Positions 34,991 to 43,331 of a DNA stretch of 64,000 nucleotides are shown piece after piece; the stretch's first letter is position 1; each line of letters starts with the position of its first letter. The translations under genes were made by a program, and so were the position numbers. Below the pieces are notes generated by a model. That model ran no database searches and was not told the origin of the DNA. It saw only the letters and a list, made by a program, of their open reading frames with translations. Source of the stretch: Rhodanobacter lindaniclasticus (lineage in GTDB: Bacteria > Pseudomonadota > Gammaproteobacteria > Xanthomonadales > Rhodanobacteraceae). The stretch is from assembly GCF_004799035.1 (NCBI RefSeq), contig NZ_MWIO01000013.1:124001-188000 (forward strand), written 5' to 3'.

Positions 34991-35456
34991 GGCCGGCTTC
35001 TCCCCCCAATCGACACAACCGACATACATCAAGCAAGGCCACGAATCCGCCTTGCCATGACAGTATGCCGGTAACCGGGTCGTCGCGGCGGCTGGCGCGA
35101 CCGGGGGGTGGGGGTTCGATCTCGATGCCGTCGCTGTGCAGCAATTCGCCGACCGCGCCCACGCGCAGGCCGACCAGGTGTTCGGCGTGGGCCAGCATCA
35201 CGATGCGCACGCTGGCCGGGTCGAGCGGCGCGTTCGCCACGCCCATGCGGCGCTGGCCGTCGAGCACCGGCACGATGCGGCCGCGCAGGTGACGCACGCC
35301 GAGTACGTCGGCGGCGGCGCCGGGCACGGGGGTGATGTCGCCGTCGCGGATCACCTCGTTCACCGCCTCCAGCGGCGCCGCGTAGAGCTGCGTGCCGATG
35401 CGGAACGACAGCCAGTGCCCGGCGGCAGCGGCGGGTGCGCAGGCTGGCGCGTTCAT
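34980..35456 (-). CDS. cheW: CheW-like coupling protein (set 2)
   Basis: A 158-residue CheW-domain protein (WLSFRIGTQLYAAPLEAVNEVI, VLGVRHLRGRIVPVLDGQRRMG, then LLDVCRL). It is more divergent than the cheW at 27633 and contains a proline-rich insertion (IEIEPPPPGRASRRDD). It lies between motD and the DUF2802 gene. In Pseudomonas and Vibrio a ParA/ParP pair involved in polar array placement occupies this interval; no parA is present here. Confidence 0.88.
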   Translation of the reverse strand: MNAPACAPAAAAGHWLSFRIGTQLYAAPLEAVNEVIRDGDITPVPGAAADVLGVRHLRGRIVPVLDGQRRMGVANAPLDPASVRIVMLAHAEHLVGLRVGAVGELLHSDGIEIEPPPPGRASRRDDPVTGILSWQGGFVALLDVCRLCRLGGEAGHVA

Positions 35457-35493
35457 GGGCAGGGTCCGGCAAGATGGAAGAGAGACACGGCGC

Positions 35494-36501
35494 TCACCGA
35501 TCCGGACTCAGGTTGCGTGCAGTGGGCGGCGCATCGGCGGGCACGGCGGGCGCGGCTGCGGCAGGCAGCGGCTCGGCGGGATGGACGGCGATCACCGCGG
35601 GCACGACCGGCAGCCGACCTGCCTCGGTGGCCGCGGCGGGCGCGGCCGCGTTCGCGTTCGCGACGGGCACGGCGGCCGGGCCGGCCCGCTCGCTCCATTG
35701 CTGCGCATCGAGTTGCCGGCGCGGATCACTCATGCGCTCGTTCATCACCACCACCAGCACGCGGCGGTTCTGGTTGCGGCCTTCGGCGGTGTCGTTGGTG
35801 GCCAGCGGACGCACCTCGCCCCAGCCGATGATGCCCAACCGGTCGGGGGCCACGCCGGTCGTCGCGAACAAGCGGGCCACGCTGGCCGCGCGCGCGGCGG
35901 AGAGTTCCCAGTTGGACGGGTACTGCGCGGTGCTGATCGGCACGTTGTCGGTGAAGCCCTCCACGCGCAGCGCGTTGGGGAAGCGGGCCAGGATGGCGGC
36001 CAGGTTCTCCAGCACCGCGCTGGCCGAGGCGGAAAGCTGCGCCACGCCGCTGGGGAACAGGATGTCGGTGCGGATCTCGATCTCCAGCCAGTTCGGCGTG
36101 TGCCGCACCACCACCAGCTTGCGGTCGATCAGCGGCTGCAGTGCCTTGCGTACCTGGTTCTCGATGTCGTGCAGGCTTTCCGCGCCGCCGCGCCCCGGTG
36201 CCGGCGGGCGTTGCAGCGGCAACGGCAGCGTCACCGGGTTGCTGCGGTTGGCGGCATGGCGGATCGGCACGGCCGCGGCCGGCTGGCGCTGCCCTTCCGA
36301 CGCCGGCGGCGGCGCGATGACCTGGCTGTTGCCGTTGAAGGCCTGCAGCAGCGATTCGGACATCACGCGGAACTTGCCCTCGTTGACCACCGACACCGCG
36401 TACATCACCACGAAGAAGGCCAGCAGCAGGGTCATCAGATCGGCATAGGGGATCGCCCACGCCTCGTGGTTCTGGTGCTCCTCGTGGCGATGCCGCCTCA
36501 T
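35494..36501 (-). CDS. motD: Flagellar stator protein MotD (MotB type)
   Basis: A 335-residue stator subunit. One N-terminal membrane helix carries the proton-binding Asp21 in YADLMTLLLAFFVVMYAVS. An OmpA-like peptidoglycan-binding domain (about residues 150-250; GFTDNVPIS, then NWELSAARAASVARLF and NRRVLVVV) follows, then a long Ala/Pro tail. Position after cheA and motC matches the MotCD pair of Pseudomonas rather than MotAB. The start overlaps the motC stop (ATGA). Confidence 0.93.
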   Translation of the reverse strand: MRRHRHEEHQNHEAWAIPYADLMTLLLAFFVVMYAVSVVNEGKFRVMSESLLQAFNGNSQVIAPPPASEGQRQPAAAVPIRHAANRSNPVTLPLPLQRPPAPGRGGAESLHDIENQVRKALQPLIDRKLVVVRHTPNWLEIEIRTDILFPSGVAQLSASASAVLENLAAILARFPNALRVEGFTDNVPISTAQYPSNWELSAARAASVARLFATTGVAPDRLGIIGWGEVRPLATNDTAEGRNQNRRVLVVVMNERMSDPRRQLDAQQWSERAGPAAVPVANANAAAPAAATEAGRLPVVPAVIAVHPAEPLPAAAAPAVPADAPPTARNLSPDR

Positions 36502-37238
36502 GCGACGTAACCCTGCAGGCGCGCCTCGATCTGGCGCGGGTTGTCGCCCTGGGCGATCGAGACCAGGCCCTCGACCAGGATCTCGCGCATCTGCGACTGC
36601 TTGCCCACCAGGCTCTTCAGCCGCGCGGCCATCGGCAGCATGAACAGATTGGCCAGCGCCACGCCGTAGATCGTCGCCACGAAGGCCGCGGCGATGCCGT
36701 GGCCGAGCTTGCTCGGGTCGGCGAGATTCTGCATCACCGCCATCAGGCCCATCACCGCGCCGATGATGCCCAGCGTGGGCGAGTAGATGCCGGCGTTCTC
36801 GTAGACCTTGGCGCCGGCCAGGTCGATCGCCTCGCGCGTGTCCATGTCCACTTCCAGCACGCTGCGGATGGTGTCCGGCTCGCCGCCGTCGACCAGCAGT
36901 TGCAGGCCCTTGCTGATGAACGGGTCGCTCTCGGACTCGATCTGCGGCTCCAGCCCGAGCAGGCCCTGGCGGCGCGAGATTTCGCTCCAGCCCACGATGC
37001 GGCTGATCAGGTCGCGCGGCTCGTGCTGCGGCGGCCGGTAGATCAGCTTCATCATCTTCAGCGCGTGCTTGATCACCGCGCCCTGGTTCTGCACCAGCAG
37101 CGCGGCCAGCGTGCCGAAGAACACGATCACGAACGCCGCCGGGTTCCACAGCGCCTCCACGGTGGAGCCCTTGAGCACGGTGCCCAGGACGATCACCACG
37201 AAGCCCAGGATGGTGCCGATGGTGCTGATTCTGTCCAT
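36498..37238 (-). CDS. motC: Flagellar motor protein MotC (MotA type)
   Basis: A 246-residue protein with four hydrophobic segments, a cytoplasmic loop between the second and third, and the MotA signature GLMAVMQNLADPSKLGHGIAAAF, including the conserved proline. With MotD it forms the proton-driven stator. It is 4 bp downstream of cheA set 2, so stator and kinase are co-transcribed. A MotAB pair, if present, is elsewhere in the genome. Confidence 0.93.
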   Translation of the reverse strand: MDRISTIGTILGFVVIVLGTVLKGSTVEALWNPAAFVIVFFGTLAALLVQNQGAVIKHALKMMKLIYRPPQHEPRDLISRIVGWSEISRRQGLLGLEPQIESESDPFISKGLQLLVDGGEPDTIRSVLEVDMDTREAIDLAGAKVYENAGIYSPTLGIIGAVMGLMAVMQNLADPSKLGHGIAAAFVATIYGVALANLFMLPMAARLKSLVGKQSQMREILVEGLVSIAQGDNPRQIEARLQGYVA

Positions 37239-37242
37239 GCGC

Positions 37243-39087
37243 TCAGACTTCCTTCTGCAGCGGGGCGGAGCAGCTGTCGGCCGCGGCGACCAGGCCGGCC
37301 AGGTCCATCACCAGGGCCAGCCGGCCGTCGCCGGTGACGGTGGCGCCGGCGATGCCGGAGGCGTCGGCGAACAGCGGGCCGAGCGGCTTGACGATGACGT
37401 CCTCGCGCCCGCGCACCTCGTGCACCAGGCAGCCGAGGCGCTGGTGGCCGATGTGCAACACCACCACGTGGCGGCCGGCGTCGGCATCGGTGCCCACCCA
37501 GCGCGCGAGATCGGTCAGCGGCAGCGCGCGGCCGCGGTGCTCGGCGACCAGACGGCCGTCCAGCTCGCGATCCTGGCCGTCGGCCAGTTCGAACACTTCC
37601 TGCACGTTGCCCAGCGGCAGCGCCAGCAGGCGATCGGCCACGCGCACCATCAGCACGCGCAGCACGGCGAGGGTCAGCGGCACGGTCAGTTCCAGTTCGC
37701 TGCCGTGGCCCAGCCGCGACTGCACGCGCAGGGTGCCGCCCAGCTCGGCCACGCGGGTCTTGACCACGTCCATGCCGACGCCGCGGCCGGAAATGTCCGA
37801 CACCGCCGCGGCGGTGCTGAAGCCGGGACGGAAGATCAGTTCGTAGCACTCGGCCTCGCTCAGGCGGGCGGCCTGGGCGCTGTCCAGCAGGCCCTTCTCG
37901 ACCGCCTTGCGGCGCAGGATGTCCGGGTCCATGCCGTGGCCGTCGTCGCTGACCGCGATCACGATGCGCTCGCCGCGCTGGCTGGCGGAAAGCGCGATGC
38001 GGCCCTTGCGCGGCTTGCCGTTGCGTTCGCGTTCGTCCGGCATTTCCACGCCGTGGTCGAGCGCGTTGCGCAGCAGGTGGATCAGCGGATCGGCCAGCGC
38101 TTCGACCAGGCTGCGGTCGAGGTCGGTGCCCTCGCCTTCCAGCACCAGTTCGACCTCCTTGCCGAGCTGGCGCGCGAGGTCGCGCACGATCCGCGGGAAG
38201 CGCTGGAACAGGCGCCCGACCGGCTGCATGCGCATGCCCATCGCCGCGCCCTGCAGCGCATCGGTGACGCGATCGAGTTCGCCGGCGGCGGTGGCCAGCG
38301 ATTCGTCGCCGAGGCGCGCGGCCAGGCTGAGCAGGCGATTGCGCAGCAGCACCAGCTCGCCGGCGTGGTTGACCAGCAGGTCGAGTCGCGCGGTGTCCAC
38401 GCGCACCGAATGGTCCGCCGCCGGAGCCGGGCGCGCCGGTGCGGCGCCTGCCGGTGGCGCGGCCGCTGCTGGCGCGGGTGCGGCAGGCTGGCCCGGCTTG
38501 CCGTGCAGGCTGTCGAGAAGGGCCTCGAACTCGTCGTCGTCGATGCCGGCCGGCGGCGCGGCGGGAAGCGGTGCCGGCGCGACGGTGCCGGGGGCGGCGG
38601 TGCCGTACAAGGTGTCCAGCAGCGCCTCGAATTCGTTGTCGTCGATCGCGCCGGCGTCGGCGGACGCCGCGGCCGGCGGCGGCGCGGCCACCGGTGCCGG
38701 CGCCGCGGCGTGCGGCGTGAGCGCCTGCAGCAGGGCGGACGGCGGCATCGCCATCGCGCTGCCGTCGCTCACCGCGGCCATCATGTCGTTGAGCAGGTCC
38801 AGCGCCTGCAGCAGGCCGTCCATGTGGGCGGCGTCCAGTGCGAGCTTGCCGTTGCGCGCTTCGTTGAGCAGGTCCTCGGCGTGATGGCACAGCAGCACCA
38901 TCGGCTCCAGCGCGAGGAAGCCGGCGCCGCCCTTGACCGTGTGGAAGGCGCGGAACACGGCGTTCAGCAACTCGCTGTCGCGCGGGGAGGTTTCCAGCGC
39001 GACCAGTTGCTCGCCGAGCCGCTGCAGCAGCTCGCCGGCCTCGACCAGGAAGTCCTGGCGCAATTCGAGGTCGAATTCCGCGTCCAT
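37243..39087 (-). CDS. cheA: Chemotaxis histidine kinase CheA (set 2, flagellar)
   Basis: A 614-residue CheA. P1 carries His49 (FRAFHTVKGGAGFLA). There is no globular P2; two short acidic repeats, DDNEFEALLDTLYG (149-162) and DDDEFEALLDSLHG (183-196), sit in an Ala/Pro-rich linker. They resemble the CheY-binding N-terminus of FliM (SQDEIDALM) and C-terminus of CheZ ([12 protein letters not shown]). P3, P4 (LRNALDHGVEMP, SDDGHGMDP, GFSTA and GRGVGMDVV) and a CheW-like P5 follow. The start at 39087 lies 1 bp after the cheZ stop codon. Confidence 0.95.
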   Translation of the reverse strand: MDAEFDLELRQDFLVEAGELLQRLGEQLVALETSPRDSELLNAVFRAFHTVKGGAGFLALEPMVLLCHHAEDLLNEARNGKLALDAAHMDGLLQALDLLNDMMAAVSDGSAMAMPPSALLQALTPHAAAPAPVAAPPPAAASADAGAIDDNEFEALLDTLYGTAAPGTVAPAPLPAAPPAGIDDDEFEALLDSLHGKPGQPAAPAPAAAAPPAGAAPARPAPAADHSVRVDTARLDLLVNHAGELVLLRNRLLSLAARLGDESLATAAGELDRVTDALQGAAMGMRMQPVGRLFQRFPRIVRDLARQLGKEVELVLEGEGTDLDRSLVEALADPLIHLLRNALDHGVEMPDERERNGKPRKGRIALSASQRGERIVIAVSDDGHGMDPDILRRKAVEKGLLDSAQAARLSEAECYELIFRPGFSTAAAVSDISGRGVGMDVVKTRVAELGGTLRVQSRLGHGSELELTVPLTLAVLRVLMVRVADRLLALPLGNVQEVFELADGQDRELDGRLVAEHRGRALPLTDLARWVGTDADAGRHVVVLHIGHQRLGCLVHEVRGREDVIVKPLGPLFADASGIAGATVTGDGRLALVMDLAGLVAAADSCSAPLQKEV

Positions 39088-39088
39088 C

Positions 39089-39730
39089 TCAGAACCCGAA
39101 TTCGCTGAGCAGGCGGTCGGCCTCCTCCTGGCTGGAGACCTTGGCCGCACTGGCCGGCAGCTCGCTGCCTGCCAGCGCGCCGGTGAGGCGCACCAGTTCC
39201 AGCAGGGTCGACTCGACCGAACCGATGAAGTTGTCGACCTTCTTGATGCGTTGCCCGGTGAGGTCCTGCCACGACTGCGCCACCACCAGTTCGGCCAGCC
39301 CTTCGCGGCAGCCGTCGGCAAACATCACCGACTCGCGCGCCAGCACTGAAGCCGGCTCGTTGTCCTGCGACCACTTGAGCATCTCGGCGGCGTTGATGGT
39401 CAGCGCCTCGGCCTGCGGGCGCATGCGTTCGGCGAAGTCGATGGTGCGATGCGCGGCGTTCGCGCTCATCTCCAGCGCGTCCTGCAGGTAGCGGCGCGCA
39501 TCGGCGGCATTGCCGGGGAAACCGTCCTGCGCCAGGTCGCTGCCCAGCCGGCGCACGGCGTCGTGCAGGTCGCGCGCAAGCTGGCCGAGTGCACGGAACA
39601 TGTGCTGCTCGCGCTGGCGCACGATGGCGTCCAGCGCCTGTTCGAACTCGGCGCCGTCCGGGCTGTTCAGCAGCGCGCGCAGTTCGGTCGGCAGGTTCTC
39701 GTCCATCGCGAGGGCGGGTGCGGCGCTCAT
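39089..39730 (-). CDS. cheZ: CheY-P phosphatase CheZ
   Basis: A 213-residue all-helical phosphatase. The active-site segment [13 protein letters not shown] holds Asp156 and Gln160 at the DxxxQ spacing. The C-terminal helix [15 protein letters not shown] is the CheY-docking peptide. It removes phosphate from CheY-P and so ends the motor signal. It overlaps cheY (ATGA) and is followed by cheA. Confidence 0.95.
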   Translation of the reverse strand: MSAAPALAMDENLPTELRALLNSPDGAEFEQALDAIVRQREQHMFRALGQLARDLHDAVRRLGSDLAQDGFPGNAADARRYLQDALEMSANAAHRTIDFAERMRPQAEALTINAAEMLKWSQDNEPASVLARESVMFADGCREGLAELVVAQSWQDLTGQRIKKVDNFIGSVESTLLELVRLTGALAGSELPASAAKVSSQEEADRLLSEFGF

Positions 39731-40122
39731 GCCGTCACCCCGCCGGCGGCGATGCGCTCGAAGATCTTGGTGAGTTTTTCCTTCAGCGTGACCGCGGTGA
39801 ACGGCTTGACGATGTAGCCGTTCACGCCGGCCTGGGCGGCGGCGATGATCTGGTCGCGGTTGTTCTCGGCGGTGACCATCAGCACCGGCAGACCCTTCAG
39901 CGACGCTTCGGCGCGGATCGCCTTGAGCAGGTCGATGCCGGTCATGTTGGGCATGTTCCAGTCGGTGACCACCAGGTCGAACGGCTGGCTGCGCAGCATC
40001 GCGATCGCGTTCTCGCCGTCGTCTGCCTCCTGGATCAGCGGGTTGCTGAAACCCAGCTCCACCAGCAGGTTCCTGACGATGCGCCGCATGGTGGAGAAGT
40101 CGTCCACCACCAGGATTTTCAT
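39727..40122 (-). CDS. cheY: Chemotaxis response regulator CheY (flagellar)
   Basis: A 131-residue receiver domain. Phospho-acceptor Asp54 lies in [12 protein letters not shown], with the acidic pair VDD at residues 6-8, switch Thr in MVTAENN and Lys in VKPF. The sequence ([20 protein letters not shown]) is the motor-binding CheY type. A TTG four codons upstream (40134), preceded by AGAGAAG, is an alternative start. The 70-bp gap before it contains a GGGCCG-CCTGA-CGGCCC hairpin on the coding strand, without a T-run. Confidence 0.95.
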   Translation of the reverse strand: MKILVVDDFSTMRRIVRNLLVELGFSNPLIQEADDGENAIAMLRSQPFDLVVTDWNMPNMTGIDLLKAIRAEASLKGLPVLMVTAENNRDQIIAAAQAGVNGYIVKPFTAVTLKEKLTKIFERIAAGGVTA

Positions 40123-40192
40123 GTTCTTGTCCAACGCTTCTCTCCACATGGGCCGTCAGGCGGCCCCTTGGTTTTGGTCCGTCCGGCCGCGG

Positions 40193-40921
40193 TCAGCCGC
40201 GCCAGCCGGAAAGTCGTGCACGCAACCGGAGCACCGCCTGCCCGTGGATCTGGCAGACGCGCGACTCGCTCACCCCCAGCACCGCGCCGATCTCCTTCAG
40301 GTTCAACTCCTGTTCGTAGTACAGCGACATCACCATCTGCTCGCGTTCGGGCAGGCCGCTGATCGCCTCGGCCAGGTCCTCGCGCATGCCGTCGCGCTCG
40401 ATGTTCTCCGACGGTCCGAGGCTGCTCTCGTCGGCCACGTCCATCACGCCGCCTTCGTCGCCGTCGTCCGACCCGGTGAGGCTGAGCAGCCGCACGCAGG
40501 CAGCATCGGCCAGCACCTGGTGGTATTCCTCGGCGCTGATGCCCAGCCGCCGCATCACCTCCTTCTCGTCCGCCTCCGCGCCCGTCTCGACCTCGATCTG
40601 GCGGATCACCTCCGCCACCTCGCGGGTCTTGCGATGGACCGAGCGCGGCGCCCAGTCGGTGCGTCGCAACTCGTCCAGCATCGCGCCACGGATGCGGATC
40701 CCCGCATACGTTTCGAAGCTAGCCCCGCGGTTCTGGGCGAAATTGCGCGACGCTTCCAGCAAACCGATCATTCCCGACTGGATCAGGTCGCCCACGTCCA
40801 CGCTCGCCGGCAACCGCCCCATCAGGTGATAGGCGATCCGCCGCACCAACGGTGCATGCCGGCGTACCAGTTCGTCGGCACTTTCGCGGGAAACCTGCAG
40901 ATACTCCGAAGCCACACTCAT
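40193..40921 (-). CDS. fliA: RNA polymerase sigma-28 factor FliA
   Basis: A 242-residue flagellar sigma factor. Region 2 (LVRRIAYHLMGRLPASVDVGDLIQSGMIGLLEA, about residues 25-60), region 3 and region 4 (LPEREQMVMSLYYEQELNLKEIGAVLGVSESRVCQIH) are all intact. It directs transcription of late genes; the three sigma-28-like promoters in this window are likely targets. Its activity is normally held by the anti-sigma factor FlgM until the hook is complete; flgM is outside the window. It overlaps fleN (ATGA). Confidence 0.96.
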   Translation of the reverse strand: MSVASEYLQVSRESADELVRRHAPLVRRIAYHLMGRLPASVDVGDLIQSGMIGLLEASRNFAQNRGASFETYAGIRIRGAMLDELRRTDWAPRSVHRKTREVAEVIRQIEVETGAEADEKEVMRRLGISAEEYHQVLADAACVRLLSLTGSDDGDEGGVMDVADESSLGPSENIERDGMREDLAEAISGLPEREQMVMSLYYEQELNLKEIGAVLGVSESRVCQIHGQAVLRLRARLSGWRG

Positions 40922-41877
40922 CTCGGCACCCCATCAGCCGTTGCGTTCCGGCCGCCAAAGAAGGCAATCCGGTCGAACACTGCGCGGTCCGTCTCCGCCC
41001 ACTTATCGACCAGTTCCGCCAATTTCTTGAATGCCAGCGCCGAATGGCTCGACGGCCACACGTCGACGACGGCACACTGCCTGCGGATGGCCTGGCGCAG
41101 ACGCTCGTCGTGCGGCACCCATCCACTGAAATCGATCACCACGTCCAGGAAGCGGTCGCTGACCCGCGCCAGCTTCTGGTGCAGGGCCCGCGCATCGCCC
41201 TCGTTGCGCACCATGTTGGCCACCATGCGGATGCGCCGCACGCCGAAATCGCGGCTGAGCACCTTGGTCAGGCCGTAGGCGTCGGTCAGCGAGGCGGGCT
41301 CGTCGCATACCACCAGGATCACGTCCGCGGCGGCGGCGGCGAACATGGTCACGTTGTCGGACAGGCCGGCGGCGGTATCCACCAGCAGGAATTCGGGCGG
41401 CCGCGCCAGTTCGTCGAAGGCGCGGATGATCGCCGCGTGCTGGCCGTTGTCGAGCTGCGCCAGCCGGCGCGCGCCGGAGCCGGCCGGCACCACCTGCAGG
41501 CCGCGCGCGGCGGGCAGCAGCAGCTCCTCCAGCGTGCACTCGCCGTCGAGCAGGTGGCCGATGTGGCGCGAAGGGCTGAGCCCCAGCATCACGTCGACAT
41601 TGGCCAGGCCCATGTCGGCATCCAGCAGCATCACCTCGCGGCCGGCGATGGACAGCGCCATCGCCAGGTTCACCGCGACCGTGCTCTTGCCCACGCCACC
41701 CTTGCCGCCGGCCACCGCGATGGTGCGGCACGGCGGACGCGCCGGCGCACCGTTGCCGAACAGGTTGCTGGCCTGGTGACCCGGCGGCAGCGCGGCCGGC
41801 GGGGTCGCCGGGCTGGCGGCCATGCCCAGTGTCTGTTGCAGCCCGAAGGCCTGGTCCATTGCAGGTACTCCGCTCAT
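40918..41877 (-). CDS. fleN: Flagellar number regulator FleN (FlhG), MinD-like ATPase
   Basis: A 319-residue MinD/ParA-type ATPase. The N-terminal MDQAFGLQQTL (residues 7-17) matches the DQAxxL motif of FlhG that stimulates the FlhF GTPase. The deviant Walker A is GGKGGVGKS (58-66), followed by LLDADMGLANVDVMLGL and FLLVDTAAG. FleN restrains FleQ and keeps flagellar number at one per pole in polar flagellates. It overlaps flhF and fliA by ATGA each. An internal start at 41859 (MDQAF) is possible. Confidence 0.94.
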   Translation of the reverse strand: MSGVPAMDQAFGLQQTLGMAASPATPPAALPPGHQASNLFGNGAPARPPCRTIAVAGGKGGVGKSTVAVNLAMALSIAGREVMLLDADMGLANVDVMLGLSPSRHIGHLLDGECTLEELLLPAARGLQVVPAGSGARRLAQLDNGQHAAIIRAFDELARPPEFLLVDTAAGLSDNVTMFAAAAADVILVVCDEPASLTDAYGLTKVLSRDFGVRRIRMVANMVRNEGDARALHQKLARVSDRFLDVVIDFSGWVPHDERLRQAIRRQCAVVDVWPSSHSALAFKKLAELVDKWAETDRAVFDRIAFFGGRNATADGVPR

Positions 41878-43202
41878 GCGCTGGCTACCGCCAGTCCGAA
41901 CCGGTCGGCCATCAGGCTGTCGTCGGGAACGCCGGTCTTCAGCGATTGCGCCGCGCGGCACACCAGCACGCGCGCGTCGGCCACGCTGATGTCCTCCGGC
42001 ACGCGCTGGCCGTCGGTGGTGTAGTCCAGCGCCAGCCGGCGCCGGATCAGCACCGACAGCGCGCCGCCCAGGTTCGGCGCTTCGTCGAGTTTGGTCAGGA
42101 TGCAGGCCCGCGGCTGCAGCGGCAGGTAGGCGCGCACGGCGTCGTCCAGCGACTGCGCATGCGTGTTTGCCGCCAGCACCAGGGTGGCGCGCAATTCGTT
42201 GGCCTGGGCCAGGGTATCCAGTTGCTGGTTGAGTCGCGGGTCATGGCTGGCCACGCCGGCGGTGTCGATCAGCACGGTGTGGCGATCGCGCAGGAGCTCC
42301 AGCACCTTGCGCAGGCTGTCGCCGTCGTAGGCCGGGTACACGCGCACACCGAGCAGGCGGCCGTAGTGTTCCAGCTGCGCCGCGGCGCCGATGCGGTAGT
42401 GGTCGGTGCTGACCAGGGCCACCTGGTCGGCGCCGTGGCGCATCACCGCGCGCGCGGCCAGCTTGGCGATGGTGGTGGTCTTGCCCACGCCGGTGGGACC
42501 GACCAGGGCGGTGACCATCGGCGCATCGTCGGCCAGCGCGCGGCCGCTCACCGCCAGACGGCGGCTGAGCATGCCCAGCGGCAGGTAGCGCGCCTGCTCG
42601 GCGTTGATCTGTTCGGGCAAGTCGTCGACCAGCGAACGCGCCACGTCGGGCTCGATGCCGATGCGGGTCATCTCGCGCAGCACCCGCGCACGCAGCGGCT
42701 GGCGCCGTTCCAGGTCGTTCCAGGCAAGGCTGGACAGCTGCACTTCCAGCATCTCGCGCATGCTGCCCAGCTCGTTGCGCAGGCGTGCCGTGTCCTGCGC
42801 GGCGCGCTCGATCAGCGGCGCGGCCGCGGCACGCTCGGCGACCGGTGCGGCAGGCGTTGCGGCGGAGGGCGCGGCGGCGCGGGCGCGGCGTGCTGCCGCG
42901 GGGGAGATTGCCGCGCGTGGCGCGGCGGTCTCTGCCACCGGCGCGCGTGGCGTCGGCGCCGTCGTCGGTTCGATGCCGGCCACCGGCAAGGGCGGCGGCG
43001 GTGGCGGCTCGGCCGGCGCACGCGCGGCACCCTGGCGCGAAGCCTCGCGCATCAATGCCTCGTCATAGTCCAGCGCCGCAATGATCTCGATGCCCTCGGC
43101 AATCCGCCGCGTCGACAGGATCACCGCCTCGTCTCCCTGCTCCTCGCGGACCTCGCGCATCGCCTGGCGCATGTCGGCGGCCACGTAACGTTTGATCTTC
43201 AT
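41874..43202 (-). CDS. flhF: Flagellar biosynthesis GTPase FlhF
   Basis: A 442-residue SRP-type GTPase that sets the polar position of the flagellum. Layout: basic B domain (MKIKRYVAADMRQAMREV), a long Pro/Ala-rich linker (about residues 55-130), an N domain, and the G domain with G1 GPTGVGKT (235-242), then DTAGVA and LTKLDE. It starts 129 bp downstream of flhA, in a gap carrying short GGGAATGGGAAAT-type repeats, and overlaps fleN. Confidence 0.95.
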   Translation of the reverse strand: MKIKRYVAADMRQAMREVREEQGDEAVILSTRRIAEGIEIIAALDYDEALMREASRQGAARAPAEPPPPPPLPVAGIEPTTAPTPRAPVAETAAPRAAISPAAARRARAAAPSAATPAAPVAERAAAAPLIERAAQDTARLRNELGSMREMLEVQLSSLAWNDLERRQPLRARVLREMTRIGIEPDVARSLVDDLPEQINAEQARYLPLGMLSRRLAVSGRALADDAPMVTALVGPTGVGKTTTIAKLAARAVMRHGADQVALVSTDHYRIGAAAQLEHYGRLLGVRVYPAYDGDSLRKVLELLRDRHTVLIDTAGVASHDPRLNQQLDTLAQANELRATLVLAANTHAQSLDDAVRAYLPLQPRACILTKLDEAPNLGGALSVLIRRRLALDYTTDGQRVPEDISVADARVLVCRAAQSLKTGVPDDSLMADRFGLAVASA

Positions 43203-43331
43203 CTTTGCTCCGCAAACGGGAATGGGAAATCAGGGGATGGGAAATGGGGAACGGTCGGATGACCGCGAGGTGTGGGGTTGTGCCGCTCTTGTTTCTTCCA
43301 TTCCCGATTCCCTGACGCCGGTTCCCGGCCC
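43203..43331. repeat. flhA-flhF spacer with GGGAATGGG-type repeats
   Basis: The 129-bp gap contains GGGAATGGGAAATCAGGGGA, then GGGAAATGGGGAACGG, and, near the other end, CCATTCCCGATTCCCTGACG in inverted orientation. Related GGGAATCGGGAATCG units occur at 21585-21600, 34548-34565 and 49720-49740. No promoter is recognised. Confidence 0.5.
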
